Shown: piece by piece, positions 8,581-17,544 of the stretch
How the letters are laid out: every line of letters begins with the position of its first letter
How positions within the stretch are numbered: position 1 is the stretch's first letter
Source: Asaia prunellae JCM 25354
GTDB lineage: Bacteria > Pseudomonadota > Alphaproteobacteria > Acetobacterales > Acetobacteraceae
Direction of reading: 5' to 3'
Assembly: GCF_000613885.1 (NCBI RefSeq)
Contig: NZ_BAJV01000001.1
Span: forward strand, 62,001-126,000
DNA: 64,000 nucleotides
Position numbers and translations under genes: made by a program
Notes under the pieces: generated by a model
Databases searched by the model: none
What the model saw: the letters and a program-made list of their open reading frames with translations, nothing else
Told to the model about the DNA's origin: nothing

Positions 8581-9240
8581 TCAGTCCAGACTTTCGTAAC
8601 GATCAAGACGCCATTCTTCCGGTTCCTGCGCTGCAAGGCGATACCATTCGCGCATGAGCGGATGGTTAAGCACGGCATGACAATAGGTGCTGGCGTCCTC
8701 TGAGAGAGTAACCCCATAAGAAGCAAAGCGTGATGCAACAGGCGCAAACATAATATCAGCATTGGTAAAAACGGTACCAAAGAGATAGGGACCAGAGCCA
8801 CCAAAGCACTCACGCGTCTTGCACCAGAGACGATCAATCATGCCGATATCGCTCAATGCCTCGTCCGGCATTGTCGCGCGCGGTCTCCCTTCCCGCCCCA
8901 GATTCATGGGCAGAGCCTGCCTCAGGGCACGAAAGCCGGCATGCATTTCAGAGGCAACGCTGCGTGCTGTGGCACGGGCCATCCAATCCCTTGGCCAAAG
9001 CGACGGACTGATTTCAGCGCAATATTCGCAGATCGCCAGACTTTCCCAGATCCTTGCACCCTGATGCTCAAGGTACGGCACCAGGGCATTAGGCGAGATT
9101 TCATGGATTTCCCGGGTCTGGCCTGCACCACGCAGGGGGATCACCTGATCCTCAACCTCCAGACCGGCGCACCGTACAGCCAGCCAGCCACGAAGAGACC
9201 ATGAGGAATAGCGGCGTGTACCAATGACGAGACGATCCAA
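8581..9240 (-). CDS. Glutathione S-transferase family protein
   Basis: The protein has 219 residues. The N-terminal thioredoxin-like domain (about 1-80) contains RRYSSWSLRGW, in the position of the glutathione-activating serine, and the SNAIC-like segment WESLAICEYCAEI that binds the gamma-glutamyl part. A helical C-terminal domain follows. The pattern fits the bacterial GST group related to zeta and YfcF proteins. It is cytosolic; the substrate is unknown. It lies 15 bp after mnmA and is probably the last gene of the sulfur-transfer operon. Confidence 0.83.
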   Translation of the reverse strand: MDRLVIGTRRYSSWSLRGWLAVRCAGLEVEDQVIPLRGAGQTREIHEISPNALVPYLEHQGARIWESLAICEYCAEISPSLWPRDWMARATARSVASEMHAGFRALRQALPMNLGREGRPRATMPDEALSDIGMIDRLWCKTRECFGGSGPYLFGTVFTNADIMFAPVASRFASYGVTLSEDASTYCHAVLNHPLMREWYRLAAQEPEEWRLDRYESLD

Positions 9241-9255
9241 GGCGGGGTTTTCCTC

Positions 9256-10320
9256 TCAGGAAAGAATGAAGCCCCCGCCGAGCACCCTGCTCCCCTGATA
9301 AAGTACGCAGGCCTGCCCCGGCGCTGGCATGGCAGGCTCATCCAACACTACCCTTGCCCCATCAGCAAGGGGATAGACCCAGGCCTCACGCGAGACCTCA
9401 CGCGCTCTGATCTGCACGTGACAGCGAACACCATCAGATGAAGGCTCAATCAGCCAGTTCATGTCACGCAGCGCGAATTCGATCCGTCCGGCACTTTCCT
9501 TGGGGCCGACAATGATACGACGTGTTGAAGCGTCGATCCGTTTCACGATCTGGCGGCGCCCATCCTTGGTATGAATATCGCCAAGGCGCTTGCTCTGCCC
9601 GACTGTGTAGCGGGCAATGCCTTCATGCTGCCCCAGAATGCGCCCCGTCTCATCAACGATCTCACCCGCACCGTTGGTTTCGGGCCGCAGCTTCTCCACA
9701 ACAGAGGCATAGGTACCCGAGGGTACAAAACAGATATCCTGACTGTCTGGCTTGGCTGCGATGGCGAGGCCAAACTCCTGTGCCTTCTGGCGAACGGCAT
9801 CCTTGTTGGGCATATCACCCAGCGGAAAACGCAGGTAATCAAGCTGGTCCTGGGTGGTCGCGAACAGAAACCATGACTGGTCACGCGACAGATCAGCGGG
9901 GCGATGCAATTCAGCCCGCCCCTCACCCTCGACACGACGTACGTAATGGCCGGTCGCCATCGCCTCGCATCCCAGATCGCGGGCCATGCTGAGCAGGTCG
10001 GTAAATTTTACTCCCTGATTGCAGGCAACACAGGGTACAGGGGTCTCTCCACGCGCATAGCTGTCGGCAAAACTCGCCATCACACTGCTGCGGAAGCGCT
10101 CTTCTGCATCAATAACGTAATGCGGAATATCCAAACGATCCGCTACGGCCCGGGCATCAAGAATATCACGCCCGGCACAGCATGCTCCCGGTTTGGAAAC
10201 AGCCTGTCCGTGATCATAAAGCTGAAGCGTGGCACCAATGACCTCATGCCCTTCCTGTTTCAGGGTCGCGGCCACAACGGAACTGTCCACGCCTCCCGAC
10301 ATGGCAACTAGGATACGCAT
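9256..10320 (-). CDS. mnmA: tRNA 2-thiouridine(34) synthase MnmA
   Basis: The protein has 354 residues. The PP-loop SGGVDSSV at 8-15 binds ATP. Cys100 (in CVACN) and Cys197 (in SQDICFVPSG) correspond to the two catalytic cysteines that take up persulfide sulfur and form the thiolated product. ATGHYVR and GLAIAAKPDSQD are also family hallmarks. It adds sulfur to the wobble uridine of tRNA Lys, Glu and Gln. Its place behind two cysteine desulfurases and a ferredoxin suggests that sulfur is supplied by its own operon. Confidence 0.95.
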   Translation of the reverse strand: MRILVAMSGGVDSSVVAATLKQEGHEVIGATLQLYDHGQAVSKPGACCAGRDILDARAVADRLDIPHYVIDAEERFRSSVMASFADSYARGETPVPCVACNQGVKFTDLLSMARDLGCEAMATGHYVRRVEGEGRAELHRPADLSRDQSWFLFATTQDQLDYLRFPLGDMPNKDAVRQKAQEFGLAIAAKPDSQDICFVPSGTYASVVEKLRPETNGAGEIVDETGRILGQHEGIARYTVGQSKRLGDIHTKDGRRQIVKRIDASTRRIIVGPKESAGRIEFALRDMNWLIEPSSDGVRCHVQIRAREVSREAWVYPLADGARVVLDEPAMPAPGQACVLYQGSRVLGGGFILS

Positions 10321-10376
10321 GAGATCTCTCTATGGTCTGAAAATGGGGAGAGCTCCGAAGCAAAACGCCCCGGAGT

Positions 10377-10691
10377 TCAGGATGATTTGGGTAAACGCAC
10401 CACTAGGCCGTCCAGCGCTTCCGTCATAACGATCTGACAGCCCAGACGGGAAGTCTTTTCGAGACCAAAAGCCAGATCAAGCATGTCTTCTTCGTCATCC
10501 GTCGGTGCTGAGAGCTTGTCAGCCCATGCCGGGTCAACCACCACATGGCAGGTGGCGCAAGCCAGCGAACCCTCGCAGGCACCTTCGAGTTCGATATCGT
10601 GCTTATGCGCGATTTCGAGCACGGAAAGGCCGATCGGAGCGTCGACTTCCTTTCGGGTGCCATCCTGCTCGACAAAAATCATATGAGGCAT
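10377..10691 (-). CDS. 2Fe-2S ferredoxin (adrenodoxin/ISC type)
   Basis: The protein has 104 residues. Cys39, Cys45, Cys48 and Cys85 form the CX5CX2C...C cluster motif ([18 protein letters not shown]). Acidic helix [10 protein letters not shown] is typical of adrenodoxin-type ferredoxins in ISC systems. It carries single electrons for cluster assembly or hydroxylation. It sits between cysteine desulfurase and mnmA, 24 bp after the former, so it likely serves persulfide reduction or Fe-S assembly. Confidence 0.93.
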   Translation of the reverse strand: MPHMIFVEQDGTRKEVDAPIGLSVLEIAHKHDIELEGACEGSLACATCHVVVDPAWADKLSAPTDDEEDMLDLAFGLEKTSRLGCQIVMTEALDGLVVRLPKSS

Positions 10692-10714
10692 GTTCTTGTT
10701 ACCCTGGTTCTTCG

Positions 10715-11863
10715 TTACGAGGCACTACGGGCCTCGCGTGCCGCCACCCCGAACCGGTCGAGGGCCTGCACGATCTCGGGCGTGGAGGTAAAGCGTCCGA
10801 CCGACAGACGCAAGCATCGTGCGGCCTCTTTTGCATCCAGTCCCATCGCGGTCAGCACATAAGAAGGGGTGATCGCAGCAGAGGTACAGGCCGAACCAGT
10901 CGAAACAGCGACATCCGGCATGGCATCCATAAGTGCGCGAGCTTCATAGCCGGGCGGAAACATGAGATTGAGTGCACCAGGAAGACGTTCTGCATCTGCA
11001 CCATTAACGACAAGGCCGGGAAACAGTGTCTCAAGCCCAGCAAGAATCTGCTCTCTCAGCTTTTCGATACGGCATGTTTCCTCTGGCAACCAGCTCCGGG
11101 CAAGACGCGCCGCCTCACCAAAACCGACGACAAGAGGCGTTGGCAATGTGCCCGAGCGCAGTCCCCTCTCCTGCCCGCCCCCGGAAAAAAGAGGATGCAA
11201 CCTTACGCGCGGCCGATGCCTGACATAGAGGGCACCGACGCCTTTCGGCCCGTAAAACTTATGCGCAGATAACGACATAAGGTCGATATTGGCACAAGTC
11301 AGTGCTTTTTTTCCCGCTGCCTGCGCTGCGTCGGTATGAAAAAGCGCCCCGGCCTGCCTCGAAAGCGACGACAGGACACCAATGTCCTGTATCACTCCGG
11401 TCTCGTTGTTGGCAGTCATGATGCTGACAAGCGCGGTAGGCACTTTCAGCGCTTGCTCAAGCACATCAGAATCAACCAGACCAGATCGGGATACCGGCAG
11501 GATGACCGGCTCGAAACCTTCTGAAGCAAGATCGCGCACGGATTCGAGGACGCATTTATGTTCGGTAGCGACCGTAATCACCCGACGGCGATCGCCCCCC
11601 AGACGGGCGATATGACGCGCGGCGCCCTTTATGGCGAGGTTGTTTGCCTCGGTTGCACCGGAGGTGAAAATGATCTCTCGCGACGTCGCCCCTATCAGAC
11701 CGGCAATATCGTCACGTGCCTTCTCAACAGCCCGGGAAGCTACGGCTCCCGCCTCATGCCCTTCACTATGAGGGTTGCCATAATGCTCGCTGAACCAGGG
11801 CAGCATGGCCGATACCACCTCGGGATCGCAACGCGTCGTTGCCTGATTATCGAGATAGATCAT
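10715..11863 (-). CDS. Cysteine desulfurase, IscS/NifS type (second of two)
   Basis: The protein has 382 residues, a class V aminotransferase fold. Lys202 in [12 protein letters not shown] binds PLP. Cys326 in STGSACTS is the persulfide-forming residue. [10 protein letters not shown] and ANNETG are conserved cofactor contacts. It releases sulfur from L-cysteine for Fe-S clusters or tRNA thiolation. Its ATG overlaps the stop of the preceding desulfurase gene by four bases, and ferredoxin and mnmA follow. Confidence 0.93.
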   Translation of the reverse strand: MIYLDNQATTRCDPEVVSAMLPWFSEHYGNPHSEGHEAGAVASRAVEKARDDIAGLIGATSREIIFTSGATEANNLAIKGAARHIARLGGDRRRVITVATEHKCVLESVRDLASEGFEPVILPVSRSGLVDSDVLEQALKVPTALVSIMTANNETGVIQDIGVLSSLSRQAGALFHTDAAQAAGKKALTCANIDLMSLSAHKFYGPKGVGALYVRHRPRVRLHPLFSGGGQERGLRSGTLPTPLVVGFGEAARLARSWLPEETCRIEKLREQILAGLETLFPGLVVNGADAERLPGALNLMFPPGYEARALMDAMPDVAVSTGSACTSAAITPSYVLTAMGLDAKEAARCLRLSVGRFTSTPEIVQALDRFGVAAREARSAS

Positions 11864-12962
11864 GCTGTTTTCTTTCCAAGGCGGCGCGCCATATCAACAT
11901 AGGCACCGACAAACCCTTCCACCTGACTCTCTGTGATATTCCAGGGCAGGGAAACTCTGATGGCGCAGGCGGCATCGTCTTCCAGCCCCATGGCCTGAAG
12001 CACATGAGAAGCCGACACCTTGCCTGACGAACAGGCCGAACCGGTCGAGACCGCATAGCCTGCAAGATCCAGCATCATGAGCTGCGTCTGGGCCGAGATA
12101 CCCGGGAGGATCAGCGAAGTCGTATTGGGCAGACGCGGGCATTTCCTGTCTCCCGTGATACGGGCACCACAGGAAAGGGCGGTCATGTCTATCTGATCAC
12201 GCAAGGAAGCAATGAGGGACCAGTCCTGTTCCATCGCCAGACCGAAAGCCGCAGCCATCGAAACAATGGCAGGCAGAGCCGGTGTGCCTCCACGACGCCC
12301 CCGCTCCTGACCGCCACCACGCAACATGGGCGATACATGTCCTTCAGCACCCAGAATCAGAGCCCCGGCTCCCTTGATCCCTCCAGCCTTGTGACCAGAA
12401 ACCGCGAGACTGGTCAGCCCCGCGACCGAAAGTCTTTTGTCCCCCGCAAGCTGACGCCCTGCCACCTGCACAGCATCAACATGAAGCAGGGCGCCATACT
12501 GCCTGCAAAGAGTGCCGATAGCTTCGAGCGGATGCAGGATACCTGTCTCATTATTGGCCGCCATTGCACAGACAAGGGCGCCCCCCTCACGCTGAAGGGC
12601 CGCTTCAAGCGCCTGAAGGCACAAGCTGCCATCAGGAAGAACCGGCACAATCTCATGATCGGGCGACGCCATACGCACCGCATCATGCTCGGTTGCGCCG
12701 ATCAGCAGGCGTCGTTCCTGACCAAAAGCATGGATGGCCAGGGCATTGGCTTCTGTGCCCCCTGAAGTAAATACCACCTGTTCAGGCCCGGCTGCCAGAT
12801 ACGACCGATTGCCTCCCGGGCTGCCTCAAGCACACGACGCGCCTCGCGGCCCGGCCCGTGAACCGATGACGGATTACCTGCCAGACGGGCAGAATCAAGC
12901 ATGGCAGCGATGGCGCCATCACGCAGAATTTCAGTAGCATTCGCGTCAAGATAAACGGTCAT
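11860..12962 (-). CDS. Cysteine desulfurase family protein (first of two), frameshifted
   Basis: Repaired length is about 367 residues. It begins TVYLDANATEILRDG and, after a frame change, continues VFTSGGTEANALAIHAFG. The PLP lysine is in LAVSGHKAGGIKG and the active cysteine in STGSACSSG. One base is missing in the C-rich stretch near 12787-12791; adding it gives PGPEQVVFTSGG. The protein is clearly diverged from its downstream paralogue, so the pair is not a recent duplication. The two may have different sulfur acceptors. Its stop overlaps the next start (ATGA). Confidence 0.88.
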
Positions 12963-13433
12963 GGACCTATAGATCGGGTTGCGTTGAGCAAGTGCAAGTC
13001 AAAACCTCACGGAGGTGAAATCGCTCCGATTGACGATTTCTGTGGAATTTTACCCTTTAGCCTCGTTATACACTGCGCCAATGATGACGTGACGGTCGTT
13101 TTTGCTGGTCGGGCTTACCCCCGGAAGCAGACGATGTCGCGTCAGGGGATGTCGGCCTGATATCCTCTCACCGTCGAGGAGCTTGTCCATGTGCGTTTCA
13201 ACGCCAGTCGAATCCTTTTGTGGTTTCTACCCTCGACCAGCCGCTCGTCCGATAACCGGTCGCATAATACAGCAGGGCTGACATCTCCACGCCGTTCATC
13301 ATGAACCATTTCGCACCGGGCCCGTGCCCTTCATTGGGCATGTCCCATGCGGTCAGGTTCCGTTCCCACAATAAAAACACCTTCCTTCAGCCGCATTCAC
13401 ATGCTGGCTGAGGGTCAATTCGGAAGCATTTTG
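12963..13433. other. Divergent intergenic region upstream of the desulfurase operon
   Basis: These 470 bp should hold the promoters of the desulfurase operon (minus) and of the hydrolase gene (plus). A 60-codon minus-strand frame (13198-13380) is listed separately. No IscR-like or other known operator was recognised with confidence. Confidence 0.4.
13198..13380 (-). CDS. Possible small protein of unknown function
   Basis: A 60-codon frame beginning with GTG has codon use like nearby genes and a plausible soluble composition (for example GHGPGAKWFMMNG and GWSRVETTKG). An alternative start is the internal ATG giving MPNEGHG (47 residues). No domain was recognised and no strong ribosome-binding site was seen, so it could be a remnant or chance. 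Confidence 0.3.
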   Translation of the reverse strand: MFLLWERNLTAWDMPNEGHGPGAKWFMMNGVEMSALLYYATGYRTSGWSRVETTKGFDWR

Positions 13434-14099
13434 ATGCCTGAAGTCATGTTCGCCGGCCCAGACGGCCGGTTGGAGGGTCGCTACCACCATTCTGACGAGC
13501 CGAATGCGCCGCTCGCTCTGGTTCTGCATCCACATCCGCTTCACGGCGGTACCATGAACAACCGCATCACCTACACGATGTATCGGTCGTTCGAGAAAAT
13601 GGGTTTTTCGGTCATGCGCTACAACTCGCGCGGCGTTGGCCGTTCGCAGGGGCGTTATGATGGCGGGATTGGAGAAATCTCGGATGCTGCTGCCGCACTC
13701 GACTGGATGCAGATGGTTAATCCCAATTCCAGCGAGCTCTGGATTGCAGGGTATTCCTTCGGCGCCTTTGTCGGCATGCAGCTTCTGATGCGCCGTCCAG
13801 AAATCAGTGGCTGGATCAGTGTAGCCCCCCCGGCCAATGACTACGATTTTGGTTTTCTTGCCCCCTGCCCCTGTGGTGGTCTGATGATTGCCGGCGACAA
13901 GGATGACATGGCTCCAGAGCCAGGCATTCGCAAGCTGGTGGACAAGCTGAACACACAGAAGAATGTCGAAGTCGATTATCGCATTTTTGAAGGCGCGAAC
14001 CACATCTTTGCAAGCGAAGCAGAGAAAGTCGCTTCCGCCCTTGAAGATCATGTGACCGTCATGCGCAATCGCCGCGTTCTAGCCATTGCCGCAGACTGA
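13434..14099 (+). CDS. Alpha/beta hydrolase (serine hydrolase)
   Basis: From the ATG at 13434 the protein has 221 residues and begins PEVMFAGPDGRLEGRY, the usual start of this alphaproteobacterial family; longer frames upstream look spurious. LHPHPLHGGTM gives the oxyanion region, GYSFGA places the nucleophile at Ser108, GDKDDM carries the acid and GANHIF the histidine. It is a cytosolic hydrolase of unknown substrate. Related genes are often found near cysteine desulfurase genes in alphaproteobacteria. A strong terminator follows. Confidence 0.88.
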   Translation: MPEVMFAGPDGRLEGRYHHSDEPNAPLALVLHPHPLHGGTMNNRITYTMYRSFEKMGFSVMRYNSRGVGRSQGRYDGGIGEISDAAAALDWMQMVNPNSSELWIAGYSFGAFVGMQLLMRRPEISGWISVAPPANDYDFGFLAPCPCGGLMIAGDKDDMAPEPGIRKLVDKLNTQKNVEVDYRIFEGANHIFASEAEKVASALEDHVTVMRNRRVLAIAAD

Positions 14100-14127
14100 T
14101 CTGCGCGAGCTGACGCAGGCCCAGACA

Positions 14128-14158
14128 AAGGCGGAGAGGTCTTCTCCGCCTTTTTTTA
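14128..14158 (+). terminator. Rho-independent terminator after the hydrolase gene
   Basis: AGGCGGAGA, loop GGTC and TTCTCCGCC pair into a strong GC-rich stem directly followed by seven T. It lies about 30 bp after the hydrolase stop and about 100 bp before tyrS. Confidence 0.9.
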
Positions 14159-14256
14159 TTGCACCTTAACGGGGGTTTCTCACGACAGCGGTCGGCTTGG
14201 CGCTGTTTTCATGCTACGACCCCTGCTCCAAACCGACTGATAGTGGATAGACCGAT

Positions 14257-15512
14257 ATGGCAGAGCACGCGCTGAAAAGTCCTTTTCTGAAAGAGGCTTA
14301 CGCTCGGGGCTATATTTTCCAGTGCACTGACCTGGCTGCGCTTGATGACGCCATGTGCGCAGGGCCGGTAACCGGTTATATCGGCTTCGACCCGACAGCA
14401 GATTCACTGCATGTCGGCAATGCCTTGTCTATCATGATGCTGCGCCTGTTGCAGAAGCATGGCCATCGCCCGATTGCCCTGATGGGCGGCGGTACGGCGA
14501 AGATTGGCGACCCGTCCTTTCGTGACGAAGCACGCGCCTGATGAGCCCCGAGAAACTTGCACATAATCTCGCTGGCATCGAAGTCAGCCTGCGCCAGTTC
14601 CTGAATTTCGGTGCGGGAACAAGTGATGCCATGCTTGTCAACAATGCAGACTGGCTTGATCGCCTTTCCTATATCGAGCTGCTGCAGGATGTCGGGGTCC
14701 ATTTCTCGATCAGTCGCATGCTGTCTTTCGAGAGCGTAAAACAGCGTCTTGATCGTGAGCAGGGTCTGACCTTTCTCGAATTCAACTATTCCATTCTGCA
14801 ATCCTATGACTTCCGTGAACTGAATCGCCGTCATGGGGCCGTGTTGCAGATGGGTGGCTCGGATCAGTGGGGCAATATCGTGGCCGGAATCGATCTGGCG
14901 CGACGCACGGATTCCAGACAGGTCTTCGGCCTGACAACTCCCCTCGTGACGACCTCTTCCGGCGCCAAAATGGGGAAATCGGCCAATGGAGCCACTTGGG
15001 TCAGCGCCAAGAAATTCCCGATATTCGAATACTGGCAGTTCTGGCGTAATACCGAAGATGCCGATGTCGGACGTTTCCTCAAATTCTTTACCGATCTGCC
15101 GGTTGAGGAATGCGAACGCCTCGGGACACTCGAAGGGGCTGCCATCAACGAAGCAAAAAAAATCCTGGCCACCGAGGCGACCGCCATCTGCCATGGACGG
15201 GAGGCGGCTGAAGCTGCTGCGGAAACAGCCAGACAGGCTTTCGAGACAGGCAGTCTGGCCATCGATCTCCCTTCTCGCGATCTCCCCAAAGCCGAGCTTG
15301 AAGCCGGCATTCCGGCTTTCAGACTATTCGGTGAATCCGGTCTCGTCACAACCAACAGCGAAGCCCGCCGTCTGATCCGTGGCGGTGGGGCACGACTTAA
15401 TGACACGCAGGTCAATGATGAAAACCTGATTGTCACGATGGATGATCTGGTTGAAGGCGTGCTCAAACTCTCTTCCGGCAAAAAACGCCATTTGCTCATA
15501 CGTCCGGTCTGA
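14257..15512 (+). CDS. tyrS: Tyrosyl-tRNA synthetase, frameshifted
   Basis: Repaired length is about 418 residues, the normal size. [15 protein letters not shown] holds the HIGH-like motif (HVGN), [11 protein letters not shown] binds tyrosine, and [10 protein letters not shown] is the KMSKS-like loop. The C-terminal part ([11 protein letters not shown]) is an S4-like RNA-binding domain. It charges tRNA-Tyr. One base is missing near 14536-14541; adding it gives [15 protein letters not shown] without interruption. Because the enzyme is essential and no second copy is seen here, a sequencing error is the likely cause. Confidence 0.93.
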
Positions 15513-15838
15513 TCTCTGGAGAGATCGGATCAACAGAGCAGCATGACCTTGCACTGCTTCAGCATCTGTCAGCAGTATCTCGCTTAAATTTCATGTAATT
15601 CCCTGTCATGAATAAGGCGTGATACTGCACACTATTTGCAGATCGTAATCTCCTCCATGGTCACCGACAGAAAACGGCGATCACAGGAAACGGAAATGGT
15701 TACCTTTTGCAAAATATTACCTTGCCCGCGTTGTACTCCGATTGATCCAGGCGGATTGGCCTTTGCCACAGCCCTGGAGATACACGACCATGTGCTGCGT
15801 CTGCCTGGTCGACCAGTCTGCGATGTGGAGGTCTTCAC
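15513..15838 (+). other. Intergenic region between tyrS and the sensor kinase
   Basis: About 325 bp. A 16-bp palindrome (15511-15526, GATCTCT-GG-AGAGATC) overlaps the tyrS stop region and might help end transcription, though no U-run follows. The right half holds a small frame coupled to the kinase gene (15696-15842). Confidence 0.4.
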
Positions 15839-15842
15839 ATGA
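15696..15842 (+). CDS. Possible small cysteine-rich protein coupled to the sensor kinase gene
   Basis: From the ATG at 15696 the frame encodes 48 residues, with AGGAAACGGA upstream as a ribosome-binding site. A CX4CX2C cluster (CKILPCPRC) lies near the N-terminus. The stop overlaps the ATG of the kinase gene (ATGA), the same coupling used by real gene pairs in this window. No family was recognised. It could be a metal- or redox-responsive peptide or only a leader that drives translation of the kinase. Confidence 0.38.
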   Translation: MVTFCKILPCPRCTPIDPGGLAFATALEIHDHVLRLPGRPVCDVEVFT

Positions 15843-16933
15843 GCTGCATCCATGACACGACACGTCTGGCGCTCACGCGGCGTCTCAGCTTTGGTATCTA
15901 TCTTCTGCTTTATCCCCTGCCATGGCTTTCAAACGGCACAACGCCAGGCGCTGTTAGTGCCTTTCTGGCCGGAGCCGTTCTCTTTCTCATACTGCCATTC
16001 CTGCCAGGACATTTTGCGCTGACCGTGGGGCTGAGGGCCGGGATCTACGCAATGATCGGGGTCGCTCTCATTCCCTTCAGGGGATATTGGGATGTTTTCT
16101 TTATTTCGGCAGCCGCAACTTGCGGAGCCATTGCGTCTCCTGTGCCTAGAGTTGTGACCCTGGTTGCAATTCTCGTCCCTTACTGTTTTCTGAGCTGGTT
16201 CCTGGGTAACAATGCGCTCGGCAGTCTGATCACTCTCGTTGTGGCGCTGGGTGTTTTTGCCACCACCAAACTTTCAGCAGACCTATACAAACAGAATAAC
16301 GCTCTGGAAGCTGCACAGGAAGAAATCAGAACCCTGACACTCATGACCGAACGCGAGCGTTTTGCGCGCGATCTGCATGATACGCTCGGCCACTCCCTCA
16401 CACTCATCGCACTGAAATCCGAGCTCGCTCTTCGTCATCTGCCGGATAATCCCGAAAAAGCAGCTAGTGAACTACGTGAAATCGGCGAGAAATCGCGCCA
16501 GGCTCTAGCCGAGACCCGGCTTGCCGTTTCAGGCATCCGCCTGACAAGTCTCAGACAGGAACTTGCAGATGGTCGTCTCACATTTGAGACAGCCGGAATC
16601 AGGTTCAGGCTTTTTGGTAACCTAACGATAATACCCCCTGGGTCGGAAGATGTTCTGGTCATGGTACTACGCGAGGCGCTGACCAATATCCTGCGCCACG
16701 CTCGGGCGGAACTCTGCACCATACGCTTCAGTCGCAATGCGCAGGATCAGGTGCTGATTGAGATCAGCGACCACCACGTTCCTCCTGAGAACAGCGAAAA
16801 TCCATTTTCATTCCGAGAGGGAAATGGTATTAAAGGCATGCGTGCACGTCTTGCCGGGCTTGACGGCCACCTCACCATCGAACGTCGTCGTGACGGGACT
16901 ACCCTTCTCATCACCTTTGGGAATGATCAATGA
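15839..16933 (+). CDS. Sensor histidine kinase, DesK/NarL-type (HisKA_3)
   Basis: The protein has 364 residues. About five hydrophobic segments span residues 17-145, then a linker helix leads to RERFARDLHDTLGHSL with the phospho-accepting His180. The ATP-binding domain has VLREALTNILRHARA (N box) and GNGIKGMRARLAGLDG (G box). There is no large periplasmic sensor, so it probably senses a membrane property such as fluidity, as DesK does. GGAGG precedes the ATG. It overlaps the response-regulator gene by four bases. Confidence 0.92.
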   Translation: MSCIHDTTRLALTRRLSFGIYLLLYPLPWLSNGTTPGAVSAFLAGAVLFLILPFLPGHFALTVGLRAGIYAMIGVALIPFRGYWDVFFISAAATCGAIASPVPRVVTLVAILVPYCFLSWFLGNNALGSLITLVVALGVFATTKLSADLYKQNNALEAAQEEIRTLTLMTERERFARDLHDTLGHSLTLIALKSELALRHLPDNPEKAASELREIGEKSRQALAETRLAVSGIRLTSLRQELADGRLTFETAGIRFRLFGNLTIIPPGSEDVLVMVLREALTNILRHARAELCTIRFSRNAQDQVLIEISDHHVPPENSENPFSFREGNGIKGMRARLAGLDGHLTIERRRDGTTLLITFGNDQ

Positions 16934-17544
16934 GACAGAAGCTGCGGCTCGTTCTGGCAGAAGACCAGGTCATGCTTCTGGACGCTTTCGCCACCCTGCT
17001 CTCATTGGAACCTGATTTCGAAATTGTGGGAAAAGCCGGTAACGGACGCAAGGCTCTGGAACTGGTACAGGCTCACCGCCCGGATATTCTTCTGACCGAT
17101 ATCGAAATGCCCGAACTCGGAGGGATAGAACTCGCCGAAACGCTACAGGCTACCAAGGCTCACACAGTCGTTGTCATTATTACGACGTTTACACGCGCTG
17201 GCTATATGAAGCGGGCGCTCAATGCCGGAGTCAGGGGCTATCTGCTGAAAGACGCCCCTTTCTCCCAGCTTTCGGGAGCCCTGCGTCAGGTTGGGCGCGG
17301 AGGACGCGCCATAGATCCCACACTCGCGCAACAGGTCTGGAATGCAACTCATGACCCGCTCAATTCACGCGACCGGGCCATTCTTCGGCTGGTGGAGTCC
17401 GGACGCTCCGGGGAGGAGATTGCAACAATTTTCCATCTCTCACCCGGAACAGTGCGCAATTGTTTCTCGGATATTATCCAGAAAATAGGCGCTAGGAACC
17501 GGGTCGAGGCCAGCCGGATCGCACGTCAGAATGGCTGGCTCTGA
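16930..17544 (+). CDS. Response regulator, NarL/DesR family
   Basis: The protein has 204 residues. The receiver domain has the acidic pair ED at 11-12 and the phosphorylation site Asp57 in LLTDIEMP, with Lys in LLKDAP. The LuxR-type helix-turn-helix is in SRDRAILRLVESG...GEEIATIFHLSPGTVRN. It is the partner of the DesK-like kinase just upstream (ATGA overlap). No target genes can be named; a desaturase gene, the classical target, is not in this window. Confidence 0.94.
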   Translation: MRQKLRLVLAEDQVMLLDAFATLLSLEPDFEIVGKAGNGRKALELVQAHRPDILLTDIEMPELGGIELAETLQATKAHTVVVIITTFTRAGYMKRALNAGVRGYLLKDAPFSQLSGALRQVGRGGRAIDPTLAQQVWNATHDPLNSRDRAILRLVESGRSGEEIATIFHLSPGTVRNCFSDIIQKIGARNRVEASRIARQNGWL

